Assembly (NCBI GenBank): GCA_030018695.1
Contig: JASEHI010000005.1
Span: 1 to 61,203 of the forward strand
DNA: 61,203 nucleotides
Reading direction: 5' to 3'
Source: Anaerolineales bacterium
GTDB lineage: Bacteria > Chloroflexota > Anaerolineae > Anaerolineales > Villigracilaceae
This document shows positions 16,732 to 25,601 of this stretch, in pieces (positions within the stretch are counted from its first letter, which is position 1; the number at the start of each line of letters is the position of its first letter). Under the pieces are notes generated by a model, which ran no database searches, was not told the DNA's origin, and saw only the letters and a program-made list of their open reading frames with translations. Made by a program: the position numbers and the translations under genes.

Positions 16732-16880
16732 CTGGTTCTGCCGGAGTTTGTGGTTTGCCACTTTTGCTCAAACCATCCACGAATTTTTCACGAATAAACG
16801 AATTGGGGCGCGCAAATTCGAGTATTCGTGGCTTATTCGTGGACGGTTCACAACCCAACCACAAAAAACATCAGAATCAG
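16732..16880. mobile_element. Second complete 149-bp palindromic element with 8-bp target duplication
   Basis: Begins CTGGTTCTGCCGGAGTTTGT and ends ACATCAGAATCAG, with inner arms CCACGAATTTTTCACGAATA and TATTCGTGG. It is flanked on both sides by AAAATTTC (16724-16731 and 16881-16888). Length and layout match the copy in rubrerythrin although the sequences have drifted. It has no coding capacity. Confidence 0.93.
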
Positions 16881-16989
16881 AAAATTTCATTAGAGTTTTC
16901 GCCCAAAAATAAAACAGCAGGCGGATAGAACCAATTACATAAAAGCCAGTCAGTCAACCGATGAATATCAAAAAAAGAAAAGAGAGAAT

Positions 16990-18255
16990 ATGTTCATAGA
17001 CCAGGCAGAAATTATCGTACAATCCGGCAAAGGCGGGGATGGGATGGTGCATTTCCTCCGCGAGAAATACGTCCCGCGCGGCGGGCCGGATGGCGGCGAC
17101 GGCGGGCGCGGCGGGGATGTGATTCTTAAAGTCCAAACCACGCTGAATACGCTGGCAGCCTTCCGCCATGTCACCCGCTACGCCGCCGGGGATGGCAAAG
17201 GTGGCGGCACTAATAATAAATTTGGCAAATCGGCCGAGAATTTGATTGTCCTTGTCCCGCCCGGCACAGTCATCTACGACGCCATCACCGGCGACCTGCT
17301 CGGCGACCTGACCACTCCCGGACAGCAATTGACCGTCTGCAAGGGCGGGCGCGGTGGGCGCGGCAACACCCATTTCAAGAATTCCACTAATCAGGCTCCA
17401 CGCACCGCCGAAAAAGGTGAACCGGGCGAGGAGAAACGCCTGCGCATTGAACTCAAACTGATCGCCGATATCGGCATCGTCGGCGTGCCGAACGCGGGCA
17501 AGTCCACCCTGCTTTCCGTGCTGACCAATGCCAAACCCAAGATCGCGCCGTACCCCTTTACCACCCTCGAACCAAATCTTGGCGTGGCAAACGTGGATGA
17601 CGAGACGACCGTCGTCCTGGCTGACATCCCCGGCTTGATCGAAGGCGCCGCGCAGGGTGCGGGATTGGGCTTCGAGTTCCTGCGGCACGTCCAGCGGACG
17701 CGCGTCCTGATCCATCTCCTCGACGGCCTCTCCGCTGACCCGCTGGCCGATTTCTCGCAAATCAACAGCGAGATGGCGCTCTTCGACCCGGCGTTAGCCA
17801 AAAAGCCGCAGATCGTGGCGTTTAATAAAAGCGACCAGCCCGAGGTCCAGGAACGCTGGCCGAAACTGCAAAAGGAATTAATAAAAAGCGGTTATCCGGC
17901 GCTGACGATTTCTGCAATGTCACGCACTGGTGTGCGAGACCTGCTGCTGAAAGCGGCTGAAAAACTTTCCGAGATTCCGCCGCTGGAAGAGACCGCGCCG
18001 CCCATGCCGGTCTACCGCCCGGCTGAGGACCCGCGTGCTTTTACCATCTCGCGCACGGATGACGGCGGCTGGCGGGTATCCGGCGTGGCTATCGAACGCG
18101 CCGCGGCGATGACTCCCTGGGATCACGATGGCTCGGTGCGCAGGTTTCAGAGACTCATGGAGCACTTGGGCGTGGACGAGGCCCTGCGCAAGGCGGGCGT
18201 GCGGGAGGGGGGAACGGTGTATATCGGGGAGTACGAGTTGGAGTGGCAGGAATAG
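16990..18255 (+). CDS. obg: GTPase Obg/CgtA
   Basis: A 421-residue Obg GTPase acting in 50S subunit maturation and stress control. The glycine-rich Obg domain (KGGDGMVHFLREKYVPRGGP and further GG repeats) occupies residues 1 to about 157. The G domain follows, with P-loop GVPNAGKST at 165-173 and the DIPGLIEGA switch. A C-terminal OCT domain (RAFTISRTDDGGWRVSG...) is present. AGAGAGAAT precedes the ATG. It converges on ftsZ across a shared terminator. Confidence 0.96.
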   Translation: MFIDQAEIIVQSGKGGDGMVHFLREKYVPRGGPDGGDGGRGGDVILKVQTTLNTLAAFRHVTRYAAGDGKGGGTNNKFGKSAENLIVLVPPGTVIYDAITGDLLGDLTTPGQQLTVCKGGRGGRGNTHFKNSTNQAPRTAEKGEPGEEKRLRIELKLIADIGIVGVPNAGKSTLLSVLTNAKPKIAPYPFTTLEPNLGVANVDDETTVVLADIPGLIEGAAQGAGLGFEFLRHVQRTRVLIHLLDGLSADPLADFSQINSEMALFDPALAKKPQIVAFNKSDQPEVQERWPKLQKELIKSGYPALTISAMSRTGVRDLLLKAAEKLSEIPPLEETAPPMPVYRPAEDPRAFTISRTDDGGWRVSGVAIERAAAMTPWDHDGSVRRFQRLMEHLGVDEALRKAGVREGGTVYIGEYELEWQE

Positions 18256-18267
18256 GTTGCGACCAAA

Positions 18268-18305
18268 TCAATCCTCCCGCAGGTAGGCTCTGCGGGAGGA
18301 TTTTT
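18268..18305. terminator. Terminator between convergent obg and ftsZ
   Basis: AATCCTCCCGCAG and CTGCGGGAGGATT pair around GTAGGCT and are followed by T5 on the plus strand. It serves obg; on the minus strand the hairpin is followed by only a weak T-run, so it may also stop the dcw operon. Confidence 0.88.
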
Positions 18306-18327
18306 CTACACGTACTGCGCCCACGGT

Positions 18328-19512
18328 CTACTTGCGGTTACGCAAAAAGGTCGGGATATCCAGATCCTCCGTTTTGAACGTCTGCGGCCAGAATTCGCCG
18401 TTGTTGGCCGGGCCATGATTCGTTTCCACGCTGACGGATTCCATCTGGCGGGCGGCCATCGGCCGGGCTTCCATGCGCGTCCCCGGGCGGGAGAGCGAAG
18501 CACTTGTGTTGAGCCCCGTCGAAACATTCGTTGTCGTGGTGATGCGGCGCGGCATGCCGGTGCGCTCGAAGCCGGTGGCGATGACCGTGATGCGGATATC
18601 GTCGCCCATCTCCGGGTCAATGACTGCGCCGAAGATCATGTTCACGTCCGGGTGCGCCGTTTCACGGATGAGCGCGGCGGCCTGGTTGACCTCGAAGAGG
18701 GTCATGTTCGCACCGCCGGTTACGTTGAAGAGCACACCGCGCGCCCCGTCAATGGTGATATCGAGCAGTTTGCTGAAAATGGCTTGTTCAGCAGCTACTT
18801 TGGCGCGATCCTCGCCGGAAGCTCTGCCGACTGCCATTAGCGCCGCGCCGCCCTCAGACATGATGGCGCGCACATCCGCGAAATCCAGATTGATCAGGCC
18901 TGGCACGGTGATCAGTTCCGAGATGCCCTGGATGCCCTGGCGCAGGACGTCATCAGCCAGTTTGAAGGAGTCATGCAGGCTGACGCGCTTGTCCACGATC
19001 TGCAGCAGGCGGTCGTTGGGGATGACGATGAGTGTGTCAGCGTGTTCCTTGAGCTTGGCCATGCCAGATTCCGCCGAAGCCATGCGCTTGCCGCCCTCGA
19101 AGGTGAATGGGCGGGTGACAATGCCCAGGGTCAGCGCGCCGCTTTCGCGGGCGATCTGCGCCACGATTGGCGCCGCGCCCGTCCCGGTGCCGCCGCCCAG
19201 TCCGGCCGTGACGAAAACCATGTCCGCGCCTTTCAGGACATTGTACAAGTCATCCGCCGATTCTTCGGCTGCCTTGCGCCCGACCTCAGGATCGCCGCCC
19301 GCGCCCAGGCCGCGGGTCAGTTTTTCGCCCAGGCGGACGCGCATCGGGGCCTTGGAAAGGAGCAGCGCCTGGCCGTCGGTATTGATGGCGATGAATTCCA
19401 CGCCCTGGATACCCTCCTCGATCATCCGGTTGACGGCATTGCAACCGCCGCCGCCTACGCCGATAACCTTGATGCGGGCAAATGTCTCAGCTTGATTATG
19501 TTTTACGTCCAT
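18328..19512 (-). CDS. ftsZ: Cell division protein FtsZ
   Basis: A 394-residue tubulin homologue forming the Z ring. The N-terminal nucleotide loop [13 protein letters not shown], tubulin signature GGGTGTG at 106-112 and the C-terminal peptide [11 protein letters not shown], which binds FtsA and other partners, are all intact. The ATG at 19512 follows GGAGGAACAAC; the longer upstream frame is made of repeat DNA. It is the last gene of the dcw operon, 121 bases after ftsA, and that gap is filled with repeats. Confidence 0.97.
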   Translation of the reverse strand: MDVKHNQAETFARIKVIGVGGGGCNAVNRMIEEGIQGVEFIAINTDGQALLLSKAPMRVRLGEKLTRGLGAGGDPEVGRKAAEESADDLYNVLKGADMVFVTAGLGGGTGTGAAPIVAQIARESGALTLGIVTRPFTFEGGKRMASAESGMAKLKEHADTLIVIPNDRLLQIVDKRVSLHDSFKLADDVLRQGIQGISELITVPGLINLDFADVRAIMSEGGAALMAVGRASGEDRAKVAAEQAIFSKLLDITIDGARGVLFNVTGGANMTLFEVNQAAALIRETAHPDVNMIFGAVIDPEMGDDIRITVIATGFERTGMPRRITTTTNVSTGLNTSASLSRPGTRMEARPMAARQMESVSVETNHGPANNGEFWPQTFKTEDLDIPTFLRNRK

Positions 19513-19533
19513 GTTGTTCCTCCTGATTTGGTC

Positions 19534-19632
19534 AGATAGTCTATTAGTCGGATAGTCTTTTGGTCTGATGGTCGGATCACTGAACACCGATCACTGTTCA
19601 CTGATCACTGTCCACTGAACACTGTCCACTGA
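19534..19632. repeat. Heptamer tandem repeats in the ftsA-ftsZ gap
   Basis: Two adjoining 7-nt tracts. The first (to about 19568) is a loose TAGTCGG/GATAGTC series; the second uses GATCACT, GTTCACT, GTCCACT and GAACACT. The second is the reverse-strand equivalent of the AGTGATC tract in yqeB. Together they fill nearly the whole spacer between two essential division genes. Confidence 0.88.
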
Positions 19633-19633
19633 T

Positions 19634-20872
19634 TCAAGGGAGTAGCCGTTTGAACCACTCTTTTACGGGTTCCATGTTCATACGACTCTCTCCTTTCGGG
19701 CGGTAGCGCGAGCGATCGCGCCGTGAAGGCATCTCCTCATCCTGCATCGCGGCTGCCCATTGCAGCAGACCGACGCTGGTGGAATATGCCGGTGATGATA
19801 GCTTATCCACCAAGCCGACCAATTTGTCTGGCTTGGCGGTGCGTACGGGAAGCCCCAGCACCTGGCTGGCCAGTTGCCGGATGCCGGGCAGGTCGCTCGA
19901 CCCACCTGTCAGCACCATGCCGGCCGGGAGCAGACCGTCGTAACCGGAGCGTTTGATCTCCTGCAAAGCCATCAGGAAGATCTCTTCCACGCGTGCCTCG
20001 ATGATGTGCGCCAGCTCCCGGCGATTGACCTGCACCGGCTGTTCTTCTCCGAAGGGGCGGACAGTGAAATATTCTTCGCTGCCAACTCCCGATTTCAGTG
20101 CATACCCGTATTGCTTTTTGATCTCCTCGGCCTGTGGGGTGGGCATGCGCAAGCCATGCGCGATGTCGGCTGTAATATGGTTGCCGCCGACAGCCAGCAC
20201 CATGGTGTGCCAGATATTGTCGTCCACGTACATGGCCAGGTCGGTGGTTCCGCCGCCGATGTCGCAGACCACCACGCCCATCTGGCGCTCGGTATCGGTC
20301 AGCACCACGTCGCCGGAGGCCAGCGGATTGAGAACGAACTGCAACACTTCCACGTTTGCCGCGCCGACGCACTGGCGCAGGTTCTCGACTGTGGCGGCCG
20401 CGGCGGTGATGATGTGCGCCTCCACTTCCAGCCGGAAACCGTGCATCCCGATCGGCTGCTGGATTCCGTCCTGACCATCCACCACGAAGCCGCGCTGAAT
20501 GATATGGATGATCTCACGGTTGTGCGGGATGGCCACAGCCCGGGCGGAATCCAGGGCGCGCGCCACGTCGTATTCGTCAATCACCTCACCCGCAACGCCC
20601 ACCACGCCACGACTGTTGATCGAGGAGACGTGAGCCCCGGCCAGGCTGACCAGCGCGGCGTTGATCTCCACACCGGAAGTTTGTTCGGCCTTCTTCACCG
20701 AACGGGTTATCGCCTGCGCGGCAGTCGCCAGGTCTACGATCACACCCCTGCGAATGCCTTCCGAAGGCTCGATGCCCACACCCAGGATGCGGATGGCTTC
20801 TTCTTCCACCCGCCCGACCAGGGTGCAGACTTTTGTGGTACCTACATCAATCCCGACAACAATCTCGTCCAT
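19634..20872 (-). CDS. ftsA: Cell division protein FtsA
   Basis: A 412-residue actin-like ATPase tethering FtsZ to the membrane. The N-terminal phosphate loop VGIDVGTTKVCTLVG, phosphate 2 motif VVCDIGGGTTDLA and the adenosine motif LTGGSSDLPG are present. The C-terminal helix VKEWFKRLLP is the amphipathic membrane-binding tail. It starts 12 bases after ftsQ. Confidence 0.95.
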   Translation of the reverse strand: MDEIVVGIDVGTTKVCTLVGRVEEEAIRILGVGIEPSEGIRRGVIVDLATAAQAITRSVKKAEQTSGVEINAALVSLAGAHVSSINSRGVVGVAGEVIDEYDVARALDSARAVAIPHNREIIHIIQRGFVVDGQDGIQQPIGMHGFRLEVEAHIITAAAATVENLRQCVGAANVEVLQFVLNPLASGDVVLTDTERQMGVVVCDIGGGTTDLAMYVDDNIWHTMVLAVGGNHITADIAHGLRMPTPQAEEIKKQYGYALKSGVGSEEYFTVRPFGEEQPVQVNRRELAHIIEARVEEIFLMALQEIKRSGYDGLLPAGMVLTGGSSDLPGIRQLASQVLGLPVRTAKPDKLVGLVDKLSSPAYSTSVGLLQWAAAMQDEEMPSRRDRSRYRPKGESRMNMEPVKEWFKRLLP

Positions 20873-20884
20873 AGTTTCACTGCT

Positions 20885-21886
20885 TCATCGAAAGAATGGG
20901 GCATCCGGATATTCCATGCTGATCAGCGCCGGCCGGATACCCTGGTTGGTGAGTCTATCTACAATAGCCTGATATACATTTAGTTTCAACGGAATGTCAT
21001 CCGAGTTCTGTCCGAAGTAAACCTGCCAGCCGCGCACATCCTGCCAGCCCAGGCCGAATTGCGGGTCATAAAGCAAGGATGCTCCACCGGGTACGTATGA
21101 ATACAGGACGGTTATCACCTGGACCATGGCCGGGTCGAGGAAAGGGGGCTTCTGGTTGCTGGACTGCGCCGGGTCAACTTGGACCGGAGGCGGGTCGCCG
21201 TTTGCGACGACGTTGATCAAGTTCCCGGCCTGGCCGCGCGGTGGGAAGCCGATGCCCTGGGCGTCAATCCAGGCCAACGTCCCATCCTGGTACCAGGCGA
21301 TGAGCGGCGTGCGTTCGACCACGTCCACGATGATTCGGTTTGGAAAAGCGACATGCACATCCACGCTGGATAGATCCGGATAGGCGTTCAACAGGTTTTC
21401 CGTAATCTTCGCCGGGTTAGCCACAAAGATGGGCTGCCCGATCACCCGCAGGGCGGCGTTGATCTCGGTCTCGCCCAAACGCTGGTTGCCGCTGATCTCG
21501 GCGCCGCTCACCTTGAAAGTCGCAGAAGTCCACACGCTGTAAAGGATGAAGATCAGCGCCGCGCAAAGCAGGCCGGAGAGCCAGCGCGTGCCGAATTGCG
21601 GGATGGCGATACCCGGCGTGCGTACATCCGTTCTGCCCATCGTGAACGCGATGTCGTAACGCTGGCGGCGGGATTTCTTTGCTGAAAGCACTTTCAGTGC
21701 GGCCGGCCGCGTGGCTTTGCCTTGAGGCGCGCGGGTTTGTTTTACCGGGCGCGGCGGCACGGGCAGGAAGATTGTCTCCGGGCGGTAGACGGTCTTCCGG
21801 GTCTGCGTCAGACGCTGCTGGGTCTGTTGCGTCCGACGTTGGCGGACGAGTTCTGAGCGCGGCGTGTTCTGTTTCGTGCGGGTCAT
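20885..21886 (-). CDS. ftsQ: Cell division protein FtsQ/DivIB
   Basis: A 333-residue bitopic divisome protein. A long basic cytoplasmic N-terminus (about 100 residues, rich in R, Q, T and K) is followed by one membrane span WLSGLLCAALIFILYSVW and then a POTRA domain (FKVSGAEISGNQRLGETEIN...). The DivIB/FtsQ beta domain follows. Its start overlaps the ddl stop by 4 bases (ATGA), so translation is coupled. Confidence 0.9.
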   Translation of the reverse strand: MTRTKQNTPRSELVRQRRTQQTQQRLTQTRKTVYRPETIFLPVPPRPVKQTRAPQGKATRPAALKVLSAKKSRRQRYDIAFTMGRTDVRTPGIAIPQFGTRWLSGLLCAALIFILYSVWTSATFKVSGAEISGNQRLGETEINAALRVIGQPIFVANPAKITENLLNAYPDLSSVDVHVAFPNRIIVDVVERTPLIAWYQDGTLAWIDAQGIGFPPRGQAGNLINVVANGDPPPVQVDPAQSSNQKPPFLDPAMVQVITVLYSYVPGGASLLYDPQFGLGWQDVRGWQVYFGQNSDDIPLKLNVYQAIVDRLTNQGIRPALISMEYPDAPFFR

Positions 21887-23016
21887 GTGACTCTCCGAAA
21901 GCGGTGCTCGGTGCGGTCGCGTTCGGCTTTGCGTTCGAGTGCCAGTTCAATCAAGCGATCTACCAGTCTGGTGTAGGGCAACCCGCTGGCTTCCCAAAGC
22001 TTGGGATACATGCTGATGTTGGTAAAGCCGGGCAGGGTATTGATTTCGTTCAAGTAAATCTCGCCGGTCTCTTTTTCGAGGAAGAAATCCACGCGCGCCA
22101 TACCGGCGCAGTCTATGGCTTTGTAGGCCTTCACGGCCAGGCTGCGGATTTTCTCGGCGGTCTCGGCCGGCAGGCTGGCCGGGATGAGCAGCGCGGAGGT
22201 GCCGTCCATATACTTGGACTCATAAGAATAGAACTCGCGGCTGGGCTGCACCTCGCCCGCGACGGAGGCCTGCGGGTCTTCGTTGCCCAGCACGCTGACC
22301 TCGATCTCGCGTCCATTCACGCCGCGCTCGACCAGCACGCGCCGGTCATATGCGGCGGCTTCGAGCAAGCCCTCGGCCAGGTCGGCGCGGTTGTTGCATT
22401 TGGTGATCCCGACCGATGAGCCGAGATTGGCGGGCTTGACGAAGAGCGGGTAGGCTGCCACGGCCTCTGCCTCGCGGATGGCGCTTTGGATGTCTTTCTC
22501 TATCTCGCTGCGCAGCAGGATGATCGCTTCGACCACCGGGATGTCGTTGGCGCGCATCACATCTTTGAAGACGCCTTTATCCATGCCGACCGAGGAGCCG
22601 GTCACGCCCGCGCCGACGTAGGCCAGGTCGGCCATCTCCAGCAGGCCTTGCAGCGTGCCGTCCTCGCCGAAAGTGCCGTGCAGGACGGGGAAGACGGCAT
22701 CAAGAAGAGTGATGTGTTCCAGAATTGTACCGTGCTGCGTATTGCGTATTGCGTAGAGGCCAGGACGGGAGGGGTCGGGGAGGATGATGCAGGGTGTCAG
22801 TGATTCAGTATTCCCGTTTTCCAGTTTCGCGCGGGCGTCGGGGCCGGTGAGCCATCGGCCTTCGTGAGTAATCCCAACCTGGAAAATTTCATATTTGGCT
22901 GGATCAAGGACTTCCAATACCGATTTTGCCGATAAGAGCGATACTTCATGCTCACCGGAGCGTCCGCCGAATAACACGGCAATCTTCAGTTTAAGGGTGG
23001 CGTCAGTCGTCTTCAT
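21883..23016 (-). CDS. ddl: D-alanine--D-alanine ligase
   Basis: A 377-residue ATP-grasp enzyme making the D-Ala-D-Ala terminus of the peptidoglycan stem. The N-terminus KIAVLFGGRSGEHEVSLLSA, the ATP-binding FVKPANLGSSVGITK, and RVDFFLEKETGEIYLNEINT with LPGFTNISMYP are all present. It lies between murB and ftsQ in the dcw operon. Its leader is a purine-rich heptamer repeat that may double as the ribosome site. Confidence 0.96.
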   Translation of the reverse strand: MKTTDATLKLKIAVLFGGRSGEHEVSLLSAKSVLEVLDPAKYEIFQVGITHEGRWLTGPDARAKLENGNTESLTPCIILPDPSRPGLYAIRNTQHGTILEHITLLDAVFPVLHGTFGEDGTLQGLLEMADLAYVGAGVTGSSVGMDKGVFKDVMRANDIPVVEAIILLRSEIEKDIQSAIREAEAVAAYPLFVKPANLGSSVGITKCNNRADLAEGLLEAAAYDRRVLVERGVNGREIEVSVLGNEDPQASVAGEVQPSREFYSYESKYMDGTSALLIPASLPAETAEKIRSLAVKAYKAIDCAGMARVDFFLEKETGEIYLNEINTLPGFTNISMYPKLWEASGLPYTRLVDRLIELALERKAERDRTEHRFRRVT

Positions 23017-23019
23017 CGT

Positions 23020-23055
23020 GACTAATCTCTACTCTCTAATCTCGAATCTCTACTT
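23020..23055. repeat. Heptamer tandem repeat (unit GAGATTA on the minus strand) in the ddl leader
   Basis: Units read GAGATTA, GAGAGTA and GAGATTC on the minus strand and run almost to the ddl ATG, leaving no other sequence for a ribosome-binding site. Confidence 0.85.
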
Positions 23056-23971
23056 ACCATTCACCAACCAACTCAATCTCCAACTCGAGCCGGACACCAA
23101 ACCTTGCCTCAACCGTCTCCTTGGCTAGATCAATCAGCGCTTTTACATCTTTTGCACTCGTCTGACCATGATTGATAAAGAAATTGGCATGGATGGGACT
23201 GATCTCAGCATTGCCGATACGTTTTCCCTTCAGACCGGCTGCCCCGATCAAGCGGCCGGCGAAATCACCCGGCGGGTTTTTGAACATCGAACCCATGCTG
23301 GCGCCCGGCGGCTGCGTGCTGCGCCGGCGGGCGGAAAGCTGCGCCATCTTGGCCTGGATCGGGCGCGACTCGCCTTTTTCCAGCCCCAACGTGGCGGCCA
23401 GGATGATTACTGGCTGGCGTTCACGCTTCAGCAGGCTGCTCCGGTAGCTGTAACCCAGCTTCTCGACCGGCCAGACCTGGCGTCCGTGCTGGCGGTGCAG
23501 GAGTTCGACCGAAATCAGGTTCCCGGCGATGTCGCCGTCGAATGCCCCGGCGTTACCGTAGACCGCGCCGCCGAGGCTGCCGGGCACTGTCGCGGCCCAT
23601 TCCATACCGCTCAATCCCAGGCGCGCAGCCCGTTGGGCGATGTCGTTGAGCGTGGCGCCGGATTCAGCCCGCACGCTGGGCCGTTCGGCTTGCATGTCGA
23701 AGCGCACCAGCCGCGCCCGGTTGATGATCACAACCCCGCGCAGACCCTTATCGCCGACCAGCAGGTTCGAGCCGCCGCCCAGGATGATGAAAGGCAGCTC
23801 CATCTCCCAAAGCCGGCCGGCTGCGTTGGCCAACTCATCCGCCGAGCGGACGAAGATCAACGCGTCGGCTGGCCCGCCGATGCGCGCCGAAGTGTAGCCT
23901 GACAGTGAAGCGTTCTCGTGCAGGCGGTCGCCGAATAATTCGCGCAGGGTGGAGATGGTCGCAGGTTGCAT
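23054..23971 (-). CDS. murB: UDP-N-acetylenolpyruvoylglucosamine reductase
   Basis: About 305 residues; an FAD enzyme reducing enolpyruvyl-UDP-GlcNAc to UDP-MurNAc with NADPH. FAD-binding GGGSNLLVGD, GMEWAATVPGSLGGAVYGNAGAF and the C-terminal SMFKNPPGDFAGRLIGAAGLKG with ISPIHANFFIN are intact; the serine in GASMGSMFKNP matches the type I proton donor region. ATG at 23971 sits 2 bases after the stop of the small gene upstream; an alternative ATG at 23989 would overlap it. Confidence 0.95.
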   Translation of the reverse strand: MQPATISTLRELFGDRLHENASLSGYTSARIGGPADALIFVRSADELANAAGRLWEMELPFIILGGGSNLLVGDKGLRGVVIINRARLVRFDMQAERPSVRAESGATLNDIAQRAARLGLSGMEWAATVPGSLGGAVYGNAGAFDGDIAGNLISVELLHRQHGRQVWPVEKLGYSYRSSLLKRERQPVIILAATLGLEKGESRPIQAKMAQLSARRRSTQPPGASMGSMFKNPPGDFAGRLIGAAGLKGKRIGNAEISPIHANFFINHGQTSAKDVKALIDLAKETVEARFGVRLELEIELVGEW

Positions 23972-23972
23972 G

Positions 23973-24164
23973 TTATTCGCAGTTTTCAAAATATTCGATC
24001 AGACGCAGTACGACACCGATCATTTCTTGTTTGGATTTTTGCGGATTTTGAGCCGGCCTTTGCCATCTCTTTTCTGTCCTGGGGGCTGGCGTCTCATCCG
24101 CTGCGGTCTTCAGTGTTAGCTGGGTGGTTACTGTGGCTTCGTAGACACGCCCTTTTTCAGGCAT
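23973..24164 (-). CDS. Small hypothetical gene between murC and murB
   Basis: A 63-residue frame (MPEKGRVYEATVTTQLTLKT...QEMIGVVLRLIEYFENCE) that overlaps the murC stop by 8 bases and ends 1 base before the murB ATG. That fit into a tightly packed operon is its main support; without it there would be a 185-base gap. No family is recognised. It is basic in the middle with a hydrophobic C-terminal helix, and no strong ribosome site is visible, so it relies on coupling if translated. Confidence 0.4.
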   Translation of the reverse strand: MPEKGRVYEATVTTQLTLKTAADETPAPRTEKRWQRPAQNPQKSKQEMIGVVLRLIEYFENCE

Positions 24165-25599
24165 GGCGGGCCTCGCGTTTTTGCAAAGCAGCCAGCACCT
24201 GAGTGCTGACCAGGTCGGCGTCCCCGGCGGAGAGCACCAGCAAAACGTCGCCGGGACGGAGATGAGCAACGAGATATTTGCCGACCTCGGCTATATCCGG
24301 AATGAAATGTACCGAGGGATGGTGCATGGCTTTCACCACCTGTGCGGCGGAAAAATCCTGCCGGAGGTGCTCGCGGGCGGCATATATTTCGCTCACGATG
24401 ACTTGGTCAGCGTCGCTGAAGGCGCGGGAAAATTCGGCGAACAGGGTTTGGGTGCGCGAGTAAGTGTGTGGCTGCCAGACTGCCCAGAGGCGGCGCCCGG
24501 CATAGCGGGAACGCGCCGCGGCCAGCGTGGCGCGGATTTCAGTTGGATGATGGGCATAATCATCAACGACAATGATCCCGTTCGCTTCGCCACGCACCTC
24601 GAAGCGGCGCCCGGTACCCGTAAACTGGCCTAAAGCTGCGGCGGCCGCGTCCAGTGGCAGGCCGAGCAGGTGGATCACGCTCAATACTGCCAGTGCATTG
24701 CGGACGTTGTGTTCGCCAGGAACCTGGAGATTGACGATGGTGGTTTGCGGTTTGCAGGTTGCAGGTTGCAAGTTGAAAGTCGCCTCGAAGGTAAAGCCGC
24801 CTTTATCGTTGACTTTCACGTTCTTCGCCAACGACCACTGCTCACTGTTTACTGATAACTGGTCACTGATGCCATACGCCACTGTTCTCTTGCCAAGCTT
24901 CCTGGCTTCGGCGAGCAGCGCCTCTGCGCCAGCATCCTCGGCGCAGGCGACCAGAACGCCATCCGAGGGGAGAAGTTTCATAAATTCCACAAAAGCGGCC
25001 TGAAATTCAGCCGGGGTGGGGTAGCAATCGGGATGATCGTGTTCGACATTGGTCACCACTGCGATGACCGGTTTGAGGCCCAGGAACATACCGTCATACT
25101 CGTCGGCTTCGATGACAAAGGTCTTACCGCTCCCGGCTCGCGCGTTGGCGTCCAGATTGTTGAGCACGCCGCCGACGATGAAGGAGGGTTGCTGCCCGAG
25201 AGCAGTGAGCACCCAGGCCAACATGGCAGTGGTGGTGGTCTTGCCGTGTGTGCCGGCCACGGCGATGCCGGTCTTGCCGGTCATCAGTCGGCCGAGAAAA
25301 TCGGACCGCTTTAGTACCGGGATGCCGGCGGCCTGCGCGGCGAGCACCTCCGGGTTGTCGTCTGGGATGGCCGAGGAGCAGACGACCACCTCAGCGCCGG
25401 TGATGTTCTCCGGGTGGTGTCCGATGCTGATGGTCACGCCAGCCAGCCGGAGGTCCGTAATGAACGGCGTCTCGGCGCGGTCAGATCCGCTCACCGTGTA
25501 TCCCATTTCCTTCAGGAGACGTGCGATGGGCGAAAGTCCGCTTCCACCGATGCCGATCAAGTGAATGTGCCTGCACTGAGCGAAGTGAATGTGTTTCAT
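24157..25599 (-). CDS. murC: UDP-N-acetylmuramate--L-alanine ligase
   Basis: A 480-residue Mur ligase adding L-alanine to UDP-MurNAc. N-terminal IHLIGIGGSGLSPIARLL, ATP loop GTHGKTTTTAML, and the C-terminal DDYAHHPTEIRATL with WQPHTYSRT are all present. Two repeat tracts lie in frame in the central domain: one gives SDQLSVNSEQWSLA and one NLQPATCKPQTT, placed before VPGEHNVRNALA. The protein is only slightly longer than usual, so the repeats may have replaced a variable loop. It begins 2 bases after the CvpA-like gene ends. Confidence 0.96.
   Translation of the reverse strand: MKHIHFAQCRHIHLIGIGGSGLSPIARLLKEMGYTVSGSDRAETPFITDLRLAGVTISIGHHPENITGAEVVVCSSAIPDDNPEVLAAQAAGIPVLKRSDFLGRLMTGKTGIAVAGTHGKTTTTAMLAWVLTALGQQPSFIVGGVLNNLDANARAGSGKTFVIEADEYDGMFLGLKPVIAVVTNVEHDHPDCYPTPAEFQAAFVEFMKLLPSDGVLVACAEDAGAEALLAEARKLGKRTVAYGISDQLSVNSEQWSLAKNVKVNDKGGFTFEATFNLQPATCKPQTTIVNLQVPGEHNVRNALAVLSVIHLLGLPLDAAAAALGQFTGTGRRFEVRGEANGIIVVDDYAHHPTEIRATLAAARSRYAGRRLWAVWQPHTYSRTQTLFAEFSRAFSDADQVIVSEIYAAREHLRQDFSAAQVVKAMHHPSVHFIPDIAEVGKYLVAHLRPGDVLLVLSAGDADLVSTQVLAALQKREARHA
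24740..24776. repeat. Heptamer repeat (unit AGGTTGC) inside murC
   Basis: Units GGTTTGC, AGGTTGC and AAGTTGA run in tandem and are read in frame as NLQPATCKPQT on the minus strand. Confidence 0.85.
24833..24873. repeat. Heptamer repeat (ACT-anchored, GCTCACT type) inside murC
   Basis: Five to six 7-nt units sharing ACT (GACCACT, GCTCACT, GTTTACT, GATAACT, GGTCACT) are read in frame as SDQLSVNSEQWS. Same style as the yqeB and ftsA-ftsZ tracts. Confidence 0.85.
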
Positions 25600-25601
25600 T
25601 G

